Assembly: GCA_016870865.1 (NCBI GenBank)
Contig: VGAC01000008.1
Location: 17,251 to 81,250, forward strand
Direction of reading: 5' to 3'
Length of the DNA: 64,000 nt
DNA from: Actinomycetota bacterium
Lineage (GTDB): Bacteria; Actinomycetota; Acidimicrobiia; Acidimicrobiales; Ilumatobacteraceae
Made by a program: the position numbers and the translations under genes. Positions 43,480 to 52,709 of this stretch are shown one piece after another. Within the stretch, counting starts at the first letter, position 1. The number at the start of each line of letters is the position of its first letter. The notes under the pieces are model-generated. The model searched no databases, was not told where the DNA came from, and saw nothing but the letters and a program-made list of their open reading frames with translations.

Positions 43480-44532
43480 ATGAAGTTGTCGATGATGATC
43501 AACTACGCCGGTGGTTTCAAGGAAGCCGCACAGCGCGTGGTCGAGTACGAAAAAGCCGGCCTCGACCAAGTGTGGATTGCAGAGGCATACAGCTTCGATG
43601 CGATCTCGCAGGTCGGTTACCTCGCCGCCATCACGAACCGCGTCGAAATCGGCACGGGCATCGTCAACGTCTACTCGCGTTCAGCGGCCCTCATGGCCAT
43701 GACCGCCGCAGGGTGTGACTACGTCAGCGACGGCCGATTCATTCTCGGCCTCGGCGCATCGGGTCCGCAGGTCGTCGAAGGTTTCCACGGCATCCCATAC
43801 GAAAAGCCGATGCAACGAATCAAGGAATACATCGAGGTGTGTCGCACGGTGTGGAAGCGTGAACCACTCAACTATCAGGGCCAGACGGTGCAGGCTCCCT
43901 TGCCTGCGGGTGTAGGCACGGGCCTCGGCAAGCCGCTGAAGTTGATCAATCATCCCAAGCGCGCCGACATCCCGGTGTGGTGGGCAAGCCTGAAGGGTCT
44001 CAGCGTCGAGGCAACAGCCGAGCTTGCCGATGGCTGGTTGCCGATCATGTTCGTTCCCGAGAAGTTCGACCGCGTGTGGGGCAAGCAACTCAAGGCGGGT
44101 CTTGCCAAGCGGAGCCCCGAACTCGGCACGTTGGACATCGGGGCCGGTGGCATGCTGGCGATCGGCGACGACAACGTCGGTGACAAGAAGTCGAAGATTC
44201 TCGACATGGTTCGGCCCAACAGCGCGTTGTACATCGGTGGCATGGGTGCACGCGGCAAGAACTTCTACAACGACATCTGCCGTGCGTACGGCTACGAGGA
44301 CGAAGCGAAGATCATTCAGGATCTCTACCTCGACGGCAAGAAGGACGAAGCCGCCGCGAACGTGCCGACCGAAATGCTCGAACTGACGAACCTCATCGGT
44401 CCGAGGGGTTTCATCGCCGAGCGCGTGGCGGCATTCAAGGATGCCGGCGTAACGGTGTTGAGCGTCAACCCCGTGGGCCCCGACGCCGTGAACCAGATCG
44501 AAACTCTGCGCGACATCGTCGACAGCATCTGA
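43480..44532 (+). CDS. LLM-class F420-dependent oxidoreductase (Rv3520c-like)
   Basis: The 350-residue luciferase-like protein starts at ATG 43480 after GGGGGAAATC. It shows KAGLDQVWIAEAYSFDA, VEIGTGIVNVYSR, RFILGLGASGPQVVEGFHG and the late DAGVTVLSVNPVG, matching the actinobacterial TIGR03559/Rv3520c type. F420 rather than FMN is the expected cofactor. The substrate is unknown. It lies between larE and a beta-lactamase-fold hydrolase on the same strand (11-base gap to the next). Confidence 0.88.
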   Translation: MKLSMMINYAGGFKEAAQRVVEYEKAGLDQVWIAEAYSFDAISQVGYLAAITNRVEIGTGIVNVYSRSAALMAMTAAGCDYVSDGRFILGLGASGPQVVEGFHGIPYEKPMQRIKEYIEVCRTVWKREPLNYQGQTVQAPLPAGVGTGLGKPLKLINHPKRADIPVWWASLKGLSVEATAELADGWLPIMFVPEKFDRVWGKQLKAGLAKRSPELGTLDIGAGGMLAIGDDNVGDKKSKILDMVRPNSALYIGGMGARGKNFYNDICRAYGYEDEAKIIQDLYLDGKKDEAAANVPTEMLELTNLIGPRGFIAERVAAFKDAGVTVLSVNPVGPDAVNQIETLRDIVDSI

Positions 44533-44543
44533 GACGGAACGAC

Positions 44544-45740
44544 ATGGCGAGCGCAGTTCCCGTGTCGGGCGTTTGTGAACCGGGTTGGGAGGCCGTTCGG
44601 GGCGCAATCGAGGCGAACTTCGCCGCGAGCGGAGAAACCGGCTGCAGCGTCGCGGTCTACCACCATGGTCGGCTCGTGGTCGATCTTGTTGCGGGTTGGG
44701 TCGACCCGGACCGCACCGTTGCGTACACGGCCGACAATCTCCAGGTGGTCTTCAGCACGACAAAGGGCATCGCGGCAACCGCGCTGGCAATGTGCGTCGA
44801 TCGGGGACTCGTCGACTACCAGCGGCCCGTGTCGCACTACTGGCCCGAGTTCGGCGCGAACGGCAAGAAGAACGTGACCGTTGCACAGATGGTGTCGCAT
44901 CGAGCCGGTCTCTACACGATCGATGAAACCCTCGAGTTCGGGGAAATTCTCGACGACGTGCGCATTGCCCGGGTTCTTGCCGATGGGACGCCGCGTTGGG
45001 AGCCCGGAACCGCGCACGGCTACCACGCAATCACCTACGGGTGGTTGGTGGGCGAACTCGTGCGCCGTGTGGACGGCCGTGACATAGGTCGGTTCGTGAA
45101 CGAGGAAATCGCCTCACCGCTGGGTGCCGACCTGCACATCGGCTTGCCCGATCGACTGCACCATCGGGTTGCGCCGTTGATACAAGAGCGGCCCGCACCC
45201 TCGAGTGGACCCGAATCGGCGGAGGCAAAGGCGGTGCGCGAACTGATGGAGCAAATGCTCGGCCCCGACACTCCCGGCGGTCAGGCTCTGTCGCTTTCGG
45301 GTATGTGGACCGGCGAAGGTCTCTTCAACCGTCCCGAGGTGCTGCGGGCTCAGATACCTGCTGCCGGCGGGGCAACCAATGCCCGCTCGCTTGCCGCAAT
45401 GTACGCCGCGTTACAAAAGCCGATCGGTGGTGTGCGCCTCTTGTCCGACGACGCGTTGGCAGCAGCGACGGAGAATCAGACGCCGGCGAACGAGGGCGAC
45501 AAGTGCCTGATCGTGCCGACCGTTTTTTCGATGGGGTTCATGATGCACAGCATCTTCACGCAGTACGCGGGGCCGGGAAGTTTCGGCCACCCCGGGTTCG
45601 GGGGATCCGTGGCGTTCCTACAGCCATCGCGGGAATTGTCCTTCGCCTATGCGATGAACACGCTTGCCGCCAACCTGGCCGGTGACACGCGTGCGCAGGC
45701 CCTCATCGATTCGGCTGTTCGCTGCGCAGACGCCGCCTGA
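44544..45740 (+). CDS. Beta-lactamase-fold serine hydrolase (class C/EstB-like)
   Basis: The 398-residue protein has the SxxK motif STTK at 71-74 (FSTTKGIAATAL), a Tyr in the second motif region (GYHAITYGWLVGELV) and HPGFGGS in place of KTG, the combination seen in EstB/LipL-type esterases rather than true beta-lactamases. No signal peptide, so it is cytoplasmic. It may cleave small esters made or used by the neighbouring F420-type enzyme; this is inference. The last 38 bases overlap the convergent MFS gene. Confidence 0.87.
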   Translation: MASAVPVSGVCEPGWEAVRGAIEANFAASGETGCSVAVYHHGRLVVDLVAGWVDPDRTVAYTADNLQVVFSTTKGIAATALAMCVDRGLVDYQRPVSHYWPEFGANGKKNVTVAQMVSHRAGLYTIDETLEFGEILDDVRIARVLADGTPRWEPGTAHGYHAITYGWLVGELVRRVDGRDIGRFVNEEIASPLGADLHIGLPDRLHHRVAPLIQERPAPSSGPESAEAKAVRELMEQMLGPDTPGGQALSLSGMWTGEGLFNRPEVLRAQIPAAGGATNARSLAAMYAALQKPIGGVRLLSDDALAAATENQTPANEGDKCLIVPTVFSMGFMMHSIFTQYAGPGSFGHPGFGGSVAFLQPSRELSFAYAMNTLAANLAGDTRAQALIDSAVRCADAA

Positions 45741-46938
45741 TGGGGGTCGTCAGGATCAGATAGATCGTTCCGGCGAGGGCGGCCATCACGGCGAAAACTG
45801 CAATCGTGGCGCGCACTCCGATTGCGTCGGAGACGACACCCGAGAGCGCGCTCGTGATCGACAGCGTGAGGGTGACGATTGCAAAATCCCCGGCGAGGAC
45901 ACGTCCCCGCACTTCATCGGGGGCGCGCATCTGTAGGCCGTATGAACTCAGCACCCACTGCGCCCCGCCCCCGAAGTGGGCCAGCGCAACGAGCACCGCA
46001 GCGACCGCAATATGCGGGCTGACTGAGGTACCCAGATAGAAGCCCGAGAACAACAGGCCAGCGACTCCGCACGTGAGCAGGAGTCGTTCGAGGTTGCCCC
46101 CGACGAGACGCGCCGCAACCAGCGGCCCGAGTCCGGATCCGATTCCACGTGCGCCGATGAGTAGACCGCGTCCCGAATCGCCGGTCTTGAATGCGTCGGA
46201 CGCCAGGACGGCGAGTTGGCTGACGATGCCCGCACCGATGGCAAACGTCATCTTCGATGCGACCAGAGCGAGGATGACGCTGTCGCGGCGTGCGAGTTGC
46301 AGTGCCTCGTGCATGTCGGCCAAGGGCCGCACCCCTCGGCCGGCGGCACGCTTAGAGCGTTCCTCCTGCATCGGGGTACGGATCGCCGCGAAGAGAGCGC
46401 CGGCGACGACAAAACTCACTGCATCCGCGATGAAAGCGGCCTCACGACCGAACGTCTGTGAGAACACACCGCCCAGACCCGCACCGACCGCCAGCATCAC
46501 GCCCCACGTCGCGCCGAGGAGCGAGTTCGCCTTGCTCAGTTCCTCCGCATTGCGGGCGAGATTCGGGATCGCGGCACCACTGGCAGGACCGATGAACGAG
46601 GCGAATGCGGCAATCAGCGCTTGGCACACCAGAGCGATCCAGATGCGTCCTGCCGCCGATCCGAGCAAACCGAGAGCGCACACTGCCTGGGCGATGGACA
46701 CCGCAACGAGAAGTTTTCGGCGGTCGTAGCGGTCGGCTGCGGGTCCGGCGATGGGCGAGGCGAGGAATGAGGGCAGCGAGAAGGCCACGTAAACGAGTGA
46801 AACGAGAAACTTGGAATCCGAGGCGTCGTCGACGAGACCGGCGAGTGCGACGAAAGTGAACCAGTCGCCGAGATACGACACCACCTGGGCAAAAAAAAGG
46901 AGGCGAATGTCGCGGTTCTCCCGCAGCAGTTTCAGCAC
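45703..46938 (-). CDS. MFS transporter (EntS-like MFS_3)
   Basis: The 411-residue protein has about eleven to twelve membrane helices and the MFS loop motif GPAADRYDRRKLL between helices 2 and 3. The N-terminus RENRDIRLLFFAQVVSYLGDWF is typical for the EntS-like exporter group that handles siderophores or drugs. The start is a GTG that shares one base with the TAG of the nitronate monooxygenase gene, so they form one transcript. Confidence 0.87.
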   Translation of the reverse strand: MLKLLRENRDIRLLFFAQVVSYLGDWFTFVALAGLVDDASDSKFLVSLVYVAFSLPSFLASPIAGPAADRYDRRKLLVAVSIAQAVCALGLLGSAAGRIWIALVCQALIAAFASFIGPASGAAIPNLARNAEELSKANSLLGATWGVMLAVGAGLGGVFSQTFGREAAFIADAVSFVVAGALFAAIRTPMQEERSKRAAGRGVRPLADMHEALQLARRDSVILALVASKMTFAIGAGIVSQLAVLASDAFKTGDSGRGLLIGARGIGSGLGPLVAARLVGGNLERLLLTCGVAGLLFSGFYLGTSVSPHIAVAAVLVALAHFGGGAQWVLSSYGLQMRAPDEVRGRVLAGDFAIVTLTLSITSALSGVVSDAIGVRATIAVFAVMAALAGTIYLILTTPIRRRLRSEQPNR

Positions 46939-47900
46939 TACAAAAACTTCTGCGACCTGCGTAGCACCCGTTCGGCCTCGACAACGATGTCACGAACGAT
47001 CTGTGCCGCCGGGAGAAGGGATGTGATTGCGCCGACACCCTGACCGCACGGCATGAACTCGCGGGTCGTGTCGACGATCGTGTCGCTCGGTGCGCCGAGG
47101 TGGTTCGCACCCTCTTTCATCGAATGAATCGCCTGGTCGGGGAACTTCCGGATCTCTTCGGGGTGTTGCTCGTAGTGGTTCGTCCAGTCGTTGCGCACGA
47201 CACGGCACGTCTTGCCCGTGAAGCCGCGCGAGACCACGGTGCCGTCCTCGGGCGTGGCCACGAGCATCTCCTTGTAGCCACGCACGGCGCGTGCCTCGGG
47301 TGTTGCGATGAAGCGGGTGCCGACCCAGACGGCATCCGCACCGAGCGCGAGGGACGCCGCGAGTCCGCGGCCGTCGAAGAGACCGCCTGCGGCGACGACG
47401 GGAACCCTCGCACCCACGGCGTCAACCACCTGGGGAACCAGTGCCATCGTTGCGACGGTGCCGGTGTGGCCACCGCCCTCGGTGCCCTGCGCGACGACGA
47501 AGTCGCAACCACTTGCCACCGCCGCTTCGGCATGGCGCACCTTGCCGCACATCGAGCCGACGAGGATGTTGTGCTTGTGCAGGTAGTCGATCGCGTCACG
47601 GGGCACACCAAGCCCCGCGACGAAAATGCGGGCGCCGCCCTCGACGACGGCCTTCACGCCCTCCTCGATCTGCGAAGGGAGCGCAGCGAGCAGGTCGACA
47701 CCGAACGGCTTGGACGTGATCGCCCTGACGCGGGCCATCTCGTCGACGAGTTCACCGGTTTTCATCGTGGATGCACCGAAGGTCCCGATCCCCCCGGCCT
47801 CGGACACCGCCCCGACGAGATCGCTGTACGAGACGCCGCCCATTCCGGCCAGCATGACGGGGTGTTCGATGTCGAAGAGCTCCGTGATCCGCGTGCGCAT
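46938..47900 (-). CDS. Nitronate monooxygenase / 2-nitropropane dioxygenase-like FMN enzyme
   Basis: The 320-residue TIM-barrel flavoenzyme begins LFDIEHPVMLAGMGGVSY and has the FMN-binding VVAQGTEGGGHTG and AAGGLFDGRGLAASLALGADAVWVGTRF. Members oxidise nitronates or act as enoyl reductases; in actinobacteria many lie among acyl-CoA genes. The conserved motifs are intact. Separated by 14 bases from the flavoprotein gene upstream on the same strand. Confidence 0.88.
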   Translation of the reverse strand: MRTRITELFDIEHPVMLAGMGGVSYSDLVGAVSEAGGIGTFGASTMKTGELVDEMARVRAITSKPFGVDLLAALPSQIEEGVKAVVEGGARIFVAGLGVPRDAIDYLHKHNILVGSMCGKVRHAEAAVASGCDFVVAQGTEGGGHTGTVATMALVPQVVDAVGARVPVVAAGGLFDGRGLAASLALGADAVWVGTRFIATPEARAVRGYKEMLVATPEDGTVVSRGFTGKTCRVVRNDWTNHYEQHPEEIRKFPDQAIHSMKEGANHLGAPSDTIVDTTREFMPCGQGVGAITSLLPAAQIVRDIVVEAERVLRRSQKFL

Positions 47901-47914
47901 GACGCCAACCTACA

Positions 47915-49135
47915 TCAGTAGGCACCATCCCGATCCAGGAACCCACGGTGCCAACGGCGTGGCGTGAAGAGCGCCGCGCGCGGTTCGTCCTCGAACATCC
48001 ACCGGGCAAAGTTCGTGCGTGTCCAGCCGTTCGTGGCGGCGGCACGGATCGCCCCGCGCGTGACGATCGGCGACCGCAATAGTTTGCCTAGAGCGACGCT
48101 CATACGGTGATCCGCGAACAGATGGCGACGCACCGACGACTCGTAGACCTTGGCAACGTTGCCGCCTGCGATGATTGCCTCGGCGGCGAGGATGCCGGTT
48201 TCCAGTGCTTGTCCGATGCCTTCACCGGTCAAGGCATCAGTTGCGCGCGCGGCATCGCCCACGAACAGCACGTTGCCGCTCGACAGCACCGCATCGGTGA
48301 TGCCCGCGGGTATCGGCCATGCGGTGTGTCTGTCGACGAGCCCGAAGCCGGGGCCCAGCGCATCGACTATGTGTCGCTGCGACAACAAGTCGGCCCACTC
48401 CCTCTTCATGTCTCGCACGTGCCGTTTGCCGTCACGGAGGATGCCGAAGCCGATGTTCACACGACCATCGGCAAGGGGAAACGACCAGGCGTAACCCGGC
48501 AGCAGAGCGGTCTCGAACCACACGTAGAGGCGGTGAGCGGCGGGGCCGGTCACGTTGTCGGCGTACTGCCGAAACGCGTGCCACTCGCCGAGGTAACCCG
48601 TGTCGCCGAGACCCATTGCCTTGCGGACCGGGGACCACATGCCGTCGGCGGCGATGACATGAGCGGCCGCGATCGGCTCGCCGTTGGCGAAGTGAACGGT
48701 CGCAGTGGGTGTTCCGCCGCTGTAGTTGGGCGTGAGGTGCGAGAACCCCAGACCCTCACGGATGTCGGCGCCCGCGGCGCGGGCGTGCTTGACCAGTTCG
48801 TTGTCGAGTTGCAGACGTGCAGCGATTGCCGCGTACTGACCCCGACCGCGGGGGAGCGGAAGTTCGACCTCGCGTCCCGACGGCGACCGCAACCACGCTG
48901 AGTCGACGATCCGCCACGACGCGACGACACCCGGATCGAAGTCGATCCTCTCGAGCATCCGCAGGGCAAGGGTCGTGAGTCCGTCGCCGCAACACTTGTC
49001 GCGCGGAAACTCGGCCTTGTCGGCAACGACTACCCTTCGCCCCGCGCGGGCCAGCACCGTCGCAGCCGCGGTCCCTGCAGGACCGGCACCCACAACGAGA
49101 ACATCGACACAGGAGTCGGAGTTTCGATCCGCCAC
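47915..49135 (-). CDS. Geranylgeranyl-reductase-family FAD-dependent oxidoreductase (MenJ-like)
   Basis: The 406-residue flavoprotein starts with the FAD motif VVGAGPAGTAAATVLARAG and has the GGR-type PRDKCCGDGLT and the second FAD motif LFVGDAARATDALTGEGIGQAL. The family reduces isoprenoid double bonds, as in menaquinone reductase MenJ of mycobacteria (Rv0561c), or hydroxylates aromatic substrates. Quinone-tail reduction is plausible but not shown. First gene of a three-gene minus run with the nitronate monooxygenase and the MFS exporter. Confidence 0.83.
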   Translation of the reverse strand: MADRNSDSCVDVLVVGAGPAGTAAATVLARAGRRVVVADKAEFPRDKCCGDGLTTLALRMLERIDFDPGVVASWRIVDSAWLRSPSGREVELPLPRGRGQYAAIAARLQLDNELVKHARAAGADIREGLGFSHLTPNYSGGTPTATVHFANGEPIAAAHVIAADGMWSPVRKAMGLGDTGYLGEWHAFRQYADNVTGPAAHRLYVWFETALLPGYAWSFPLADGRVNIGFGILRDGKRHVRDMKREWADLLSQRHIVDALGPGFGLVDRHTAWPIPAGITDAVLSSGNVLFVGDAARATDALTGEGIGQALETGILAAEAIIAGGNVAKVYESSVRRHLFADHRMSVALGKLLRSPIVTRGAIRAAATNGWTRTNFARWMFEDEPRAALFTPRRWHRGFLDRDGAY

Positions 49136-49216
49136 GGCCCGAGGTTATGGCCCGTCACGTCGGGTCGTATGATCGACCGAGCAGATCATCTGGCGAAAAC
49201 CGTTTCGGGGGAATCG

Positions 49217-50137
49217 ATGTCGAAGTTGTGCGAGGGCCGTGTGGTCATTGTCACGGGAGCAGGCCGCGGTATCGGACGTGAGCACTCGCTCAGCCTCGCG
49301 CGGCACGGTGCATTAGTCGTCGTCAACGACCTTGGCGGCAACGTCGACGGCACGGGTGGCGACACTTCGCCGGCGCAGCAGGTCGTCAAGGAGATCGAGG
49401 CGATGGGTGGCCGCGCGGTGGCAAACGGTGACGACATTTCCTCCTGGGACGGTGCAAAACGACTCGTTCAAACCGCCGTCGAGGTCTTCGGCGACCTTCA
49501 CGGTCTTGTCAACAACGCCGGCATCCTCCGCGACCGCACGCTCGTCAACATGACCGAGGCCGAGTGGGACGCGGTCATCCAGGTGCACCTGAAGGGAACC
49601 TTTGCGCCCGCGCATTTTGCGGCCGAATACTGGCGAGACCGTCACAAGGCGGACAAGCCCGTCGACGGTCGCATCATCAACACGACGTCGGTGTCGGGCA
49701 TTTACGGCAACCCGGGCCAAACCAACTACGGTGCCGCGAAGGCGGGTATTGCGGCGTTCACGATCATCGCCGCACTCGAACTTGGGCGCTACGACGTCAC
49801 CGTCAATGCCGTCGCCCCCGTCGCACTCACGCGCATGACCGAGGGGCTGGGCCCCGCACCCGAAACCGAGGACGAGCGCGAGATGCGTTCGCCGAAGTGG
49901 ATCGCACCCATCGTCACGTGGCTCGCCTCGGCGGAGTCGAGGAACGTCACGGGCCGGGTCTTTGAGGCCAGCGGGCAAACTCTGGCGATCGCCGAGGGGT
50001 GGCACCGCGGTCCGCGCCGCGAACCCATCGAAGATCCGACGAAGATGGCGCCGGCCGTGGCCGAACTTCTCGCCTCGGCGCGCGGCAATGCGGGAATGAA
50101 CGGTGAAGACGGCACTTGGCCGCAGTCGCCACGCTGA
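49217..50137 (+). CDS. SDR-family 3-hydroxyacyl-CoA dehydrogenase-like (MFE-2 type)
   Basis: The protein (306 aa) starts at ATG 49217 after a strong GGGGGAATCG site. It has TGAGRGIGREHSLSLARHG and VVVNDLGGNVDGTGGD, as in the dehydrogenase part of MFE-2/17-beta-HSD4, NNAGILRDR, catalytic Ser in TTSVSG and TNYGAAK. It is followed after 28 bases by a hot-dog hydratase, the partner activity of the same multifunctional enzyme, so together they can hydrate enoyl-CoA and oxidise the 3-hydroxyacyl-CoA. Confidence 0.88.
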   Translation: MSKLCEGRVVIVTGAGRGIGREHSLSLARHGALVVVNDLGGNVDGTGGDTSPAQQVVKEIEAMGGRAVANGDDISSWDGAKRLVQTAVEVFGDLHGLVNNAGILRDRTLVNMTEAEWDAVIQVHLKGTFAPAHFAAEYWRDRHKADKPVDGRIINTTSVSGIYGNPGQTNYGAAKAGIAAFTIIAALELGRYDVTVNAVAPVALTRMTEGLGPAPETEDEREMRSPKWIAPIVTWLASAESRNVTGRVFEASGQTLAIAEGWHRGPRREPIEDPTKMAPAVAELLASARGNAGMNGEDGTWPQSPR

Positions 50138-50165
50138 AACGAAACGAGTCAAAGGGGGAGAGAAA

Positions 50166-51029
50166 ATGCCGATCAATCCGGACGCCGTGGGTATGCAGGG
50201 CGACCCGTTCGTCGTCACGTGGGACAGCAAGGACTGCCTTCTCTACGCAGTGGGAATCGGTGCGGGTGCGGCCGATCTGCCCTTTAGCACCGAGAACAGC
50301 CGTGACGCATCGGGCAACATCACCCCGCAACAGGTGTACCCGACGTTTCCCGTCATCTTGACGCGCGACCCCGCCTCGCCGATGCGCAACATCGGCTCGT
50401 TCAACCCCGCGATGCTCGTGCACGGCCAGCAGGCCGTCACGCTCCACAAGGCAGTTCCCGTCGAGGGCTCCGCGCGCATCGTCACGCGCATCACGGGCAT
50501 CTACGACAAGGGCAAGGGTGCGGTCGTCGCGACCGAGCAAACCGCCGTCGATGCCGACGACGGGTCGCCTCTCTTTTCGCTCGCCTCGTCGGCGTTCATT
50601 CGTGGCGAAGGCGGTTGGGGGGGCGATCGCGGCCCCGGTGGCGACAAGAACGTCCCACCCGCGCGCAAGCCCGACCACGCCGTGACCTACCAGACCGCCC
50701 CCGACCAGGCCTACGTCTACCGACTCTCGGGTGACCGCAACCCGTTGCACTCCGACCCGACGTTTGCCGCGATGGGTGGCTTCGACCGTCCGATCCTCCA
50801 CGGCCTGTGCACCTACGGCTTCACGGGCCGCGGTCTGCTGTCGGCATTGTGCGCCAACGACGCATCGCGGTTCACGCACATCGAGGGACGCTTCGCCTCG
50901 CCCGTCATCGCCGGAGAAGCACTGACCATCTCGATCTGGGAAACCTCGGCCGGCGAAGCGGTCTTCACGACCTCCGCCGGCGACCGCGTCGTTCTCGACC
51001 AGGGTCTCGTGCGGTTCAGAACAAAGTGA
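50166..51029 (+). CDS. MaoC-like double hot-dog enoyl-CoA hydratase
   Basis: The 287-residue protein has two hot-dog repeats. The N-terminal one is degenerate (about 10-150). The C-terminal one carries the hydratase-2 motif [14 protein letters not shown], with the catalytic Asp and His, then [25 protein letters not shown] ribosome-binding site precedes the ATG. It hydrates trans-2-enoyl-CoA to (R)-3-hydroxyacyl-CoA, matching the SDR encoded just upstream. Fourteen bases overlap the convergent nucS end. Confidence 0.89.
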   Translation: MPINPDAVGMQGDPFVVTWDSKDCLLYAVGIGAGAADLPFSTENSRDASGNITPQQVYPTFPVILTRDPASPMRNIGSFNPAMLVHGQQAVTLHKAVPVEGSARIVTRITGIYDKGKGAVVATEQTAVDADDGSPLFSLASSAFIRGEGGWGGDRGPGGDKNVPPARKPDHAVTYQTAPDQAYVYRLSGDRNPLHSDPTFAAMGGFDRPILHGLCTYGFTGRGLLSALCANDASRFTHIEGRFASPVIAGEALTISIWETSAGEAVFTTSAGDRVVLDQGLVRFRTK

Positions 51030-51675
51030 GTTCGTCGGGCTTGCGACCACGCAGCGTGTCGTAGTCCACTTCCACGCATGCAAGACCCCGTGTCGTTGCG
51101 AGGGTTTTCGCCTGCGGCTTTATCACCTGCGCGACGAAAATCCCGCGCACCTCGCCGAGCGAGGAATCCTTCGAGAGGTACTCGAGGTAACGGGCGAGTT
51201 GCTCGACGCCGTCGATCTCGCCGCGGCGCTTCACTTCGATGGCAACGGTGCGTCCCTCGCGGTCGCGGCAGAGAAGATCCACCGGTCCGATCGCAGTCGG
51301 ATGTTCGCGGCGAATCAGAGTGAGACCGTCCTCGATGGCGTCGGGGAGTGCCGCGAGCAGTTCCTGTAGATGCGCCTCGACACCGTCCTTGCTGAGCCCG
51401 GGATCTTCACCAAGCTCATGCGATGTGTCGAGCAAGACCTCGTGAAGCGTGATGGTGAGCGTCTCGCCCTTCGGGTTGGTCACAACCCATTCCCTCTCGG
51501 TCTCGGTCAGCACGTTCGGGGCGTTCATCCAGTTCAACGGTTTGTAGGCACCACCGTCGGCGTGAATGGCGACACAGCCGTCGGCCTTGACCATGATGAG
51601 CCGCGTCGCCTCGTCGAGACGCGACTCGAGGCGACCTGCGTATTTCACACTGCAACGAGCAATCACCAGACGCAC
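51016..51675 (-). CDS. nucS: Mismatch-specific endonuclease NucS/EndoMS
   Basis: The 219-residue nuclease has an N-terminal DNA-binding beta domain ([20 protein letters not shown]) and a RecB-like catalytic domain with Asp in GPVDLLCRD and Glu/Lys in [12 protein letters not shown], then QLARYLEYL. NucS cuts both strands at mismatches and replaces MutS/MutL repair in most actinobacteria and some archaea. The presence of this gene fits an actinobacterial source. The final residues include DELTLF; a related short C-terminal end in other NucS proteins binds the sliding clamp. Confidence 0.93.
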   Translation of the reverse strand: MRLVIARCSVKYAGRLESRLDEATRLIMVKADGCVAIHADGGAYKPLNWMNAPNVLTETEREWVVTNPKGETLTITLHEVLLDTSHELGEDPGLSKDGVEAHLQELLAALPDAIEDGLTLIRREHPTAIGPVDLLCRDREGRTVAIEVKRRGEIDGVEQLARYLEYLSKDSSLGEVRGIFVAQVIKPQAKTLATTRGLACVEVDYDTLRGRKPDELTLF

Positions 51676-51711
51676 CCTATTTTCGTAGCAGACAATAAGA
51701 TTTGGTGACGA

Positions 51712-52689
51712 ATGAAAACGACCGTGGATCTGCGCACCAAGCAGTACCTGATGCTGGCCGCCATCGTGGCAGTGGGTGGGACGTGGCTCGCTCTCGGTGT
51801 GTCATCCAGAGACGGGAATGACAGTGGTTCGGCCGACGGCGGCCGGGACGGCGCGACGACCACGTCCGAGGTCGTGTCCGTCGCGACGACGGTCTTTGTT
51901 GCTGACACGACGACGACCGCCGAGGTCGACCTCGTGGGTGACGAGGAAGTTCCGGACGACTGCAAGATTGCCACGCGCACACTTCGTGTCGGGGACACCG
52001 GAGCTTCGGTCATGTGCCTCCAGAAGGCTTTGATCCGAGAGAACCGTCTGGCGGGTGAGGCGAGCGGGACGTTTGACGGTCCGACCCGCACCGCCGTCAT
52101 CGCGCTGCAAAGGGAGAAGTCGTTGTTCGTCGACGGGGAAGTCGGTCGCGAGTCGGCACTCGTGCTTGGTGTGTGGCCCGAGGAACAGCTGGACGTCGTC
52201 CGCACGCCGCCGCCGCCGGCCGGGGCCAAGGATTCGGAGGGATTCTTATTGTCCTCGGTCGCTTCCGCGGGCGCCGAGGCACCGCCCCTGCCGCCGAACT
52301 CGGGCAAAGGCAGGCGGCTCGTCTACGAGCGCGCGGGCCAGCGTGTGTGGGCGGTTGACAAGGACGGTGGAATCATTCGTTCCTGGCTGGTGTCGGGAAG
52401 CCAGTACAACAACGAACTCCCCGGAACCCACAAGGTCTACAGCAAATCGCAAGTCACGACGGCATGGAACGGCAAGGCGTCCCTGCCCTTGATGGTCCGT
52501 TGGCTGAAGACGAAAATCGGTGCCATTGGGTTCCATCAGATCCCGGTGAAGCGAAGTGACGGGTCTTTGTACCAAACCGAGGACGAGCTTGGAACGCGGC
52601 TTTCGGGCGGATGTCAGCGCCAGGCGAAAGAGGATGCCGAGTTCCTCTGGAAGTTCGCCAGGATCGGCTTACCCGTCGTTGTCATCTGA
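51712..52689 (+). CDS. L,D-transpeptidase-like protein with peptidoglycan-binding domain
   Basis: The 325-residue protein has a membrane anchor (about 12-30), a long Ser/Thr/Asp-rich spacer, a peptidoglycan-binding_1 domain (about 88-155, [16 protein letters not shown] and [13 protein letters not shown]) and a YkuD-type catalytic domain (about 200-325). The active-site region has His275 (GFHQIP) and Cys301 in RLSGGCQRQ; the usual motif is SHGC-x-R, so the His before Gly-Cys is replaced by Gly299. It probably makes 3-3 cross-links in peptidoglycan. It is divergent from nucS by 36 bases. Confidence 0.87.
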   Translation: MKTTVDLRTKQYLMLAAIVAVGGTWLALGVSSRDGNDSGSADGGRDGATTTSEVVSVATTVFVADTTTTAEVDLVGDEEVPDDCKIATRTLRVGDTGASVMCLQKALIRENRLAGEASGTFDGPTRTAVIALQREKSLFVDGEVGRESALVLGVWPEEQLDVVRTPPPPAGAKDSEGFLLSSVASAGAEAPPLPPNSGKGRRLVYERAGQRVWAVDKDGGIIRSWLVSGSQYNNELPGTHKVYSKSQVTTAWNGKASLPLMVRWLKTKIGAIGFHQIPVKRSDGSLYQTEDELGTRLSGGCQRQAKEDAEFLWKFARIGLPVVVI

Positions 52690-52709
52690 GACGTGGCCGG
52701 CGCGGCGGC

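Noticed and set aside
44544..45740. A true beta-lactamase (resistance gene)
   Set aside because: The SxxK motif is present but the KTG box is replaced by HPGFGG and there is no signal peptide, which fits EstB-type esterases.
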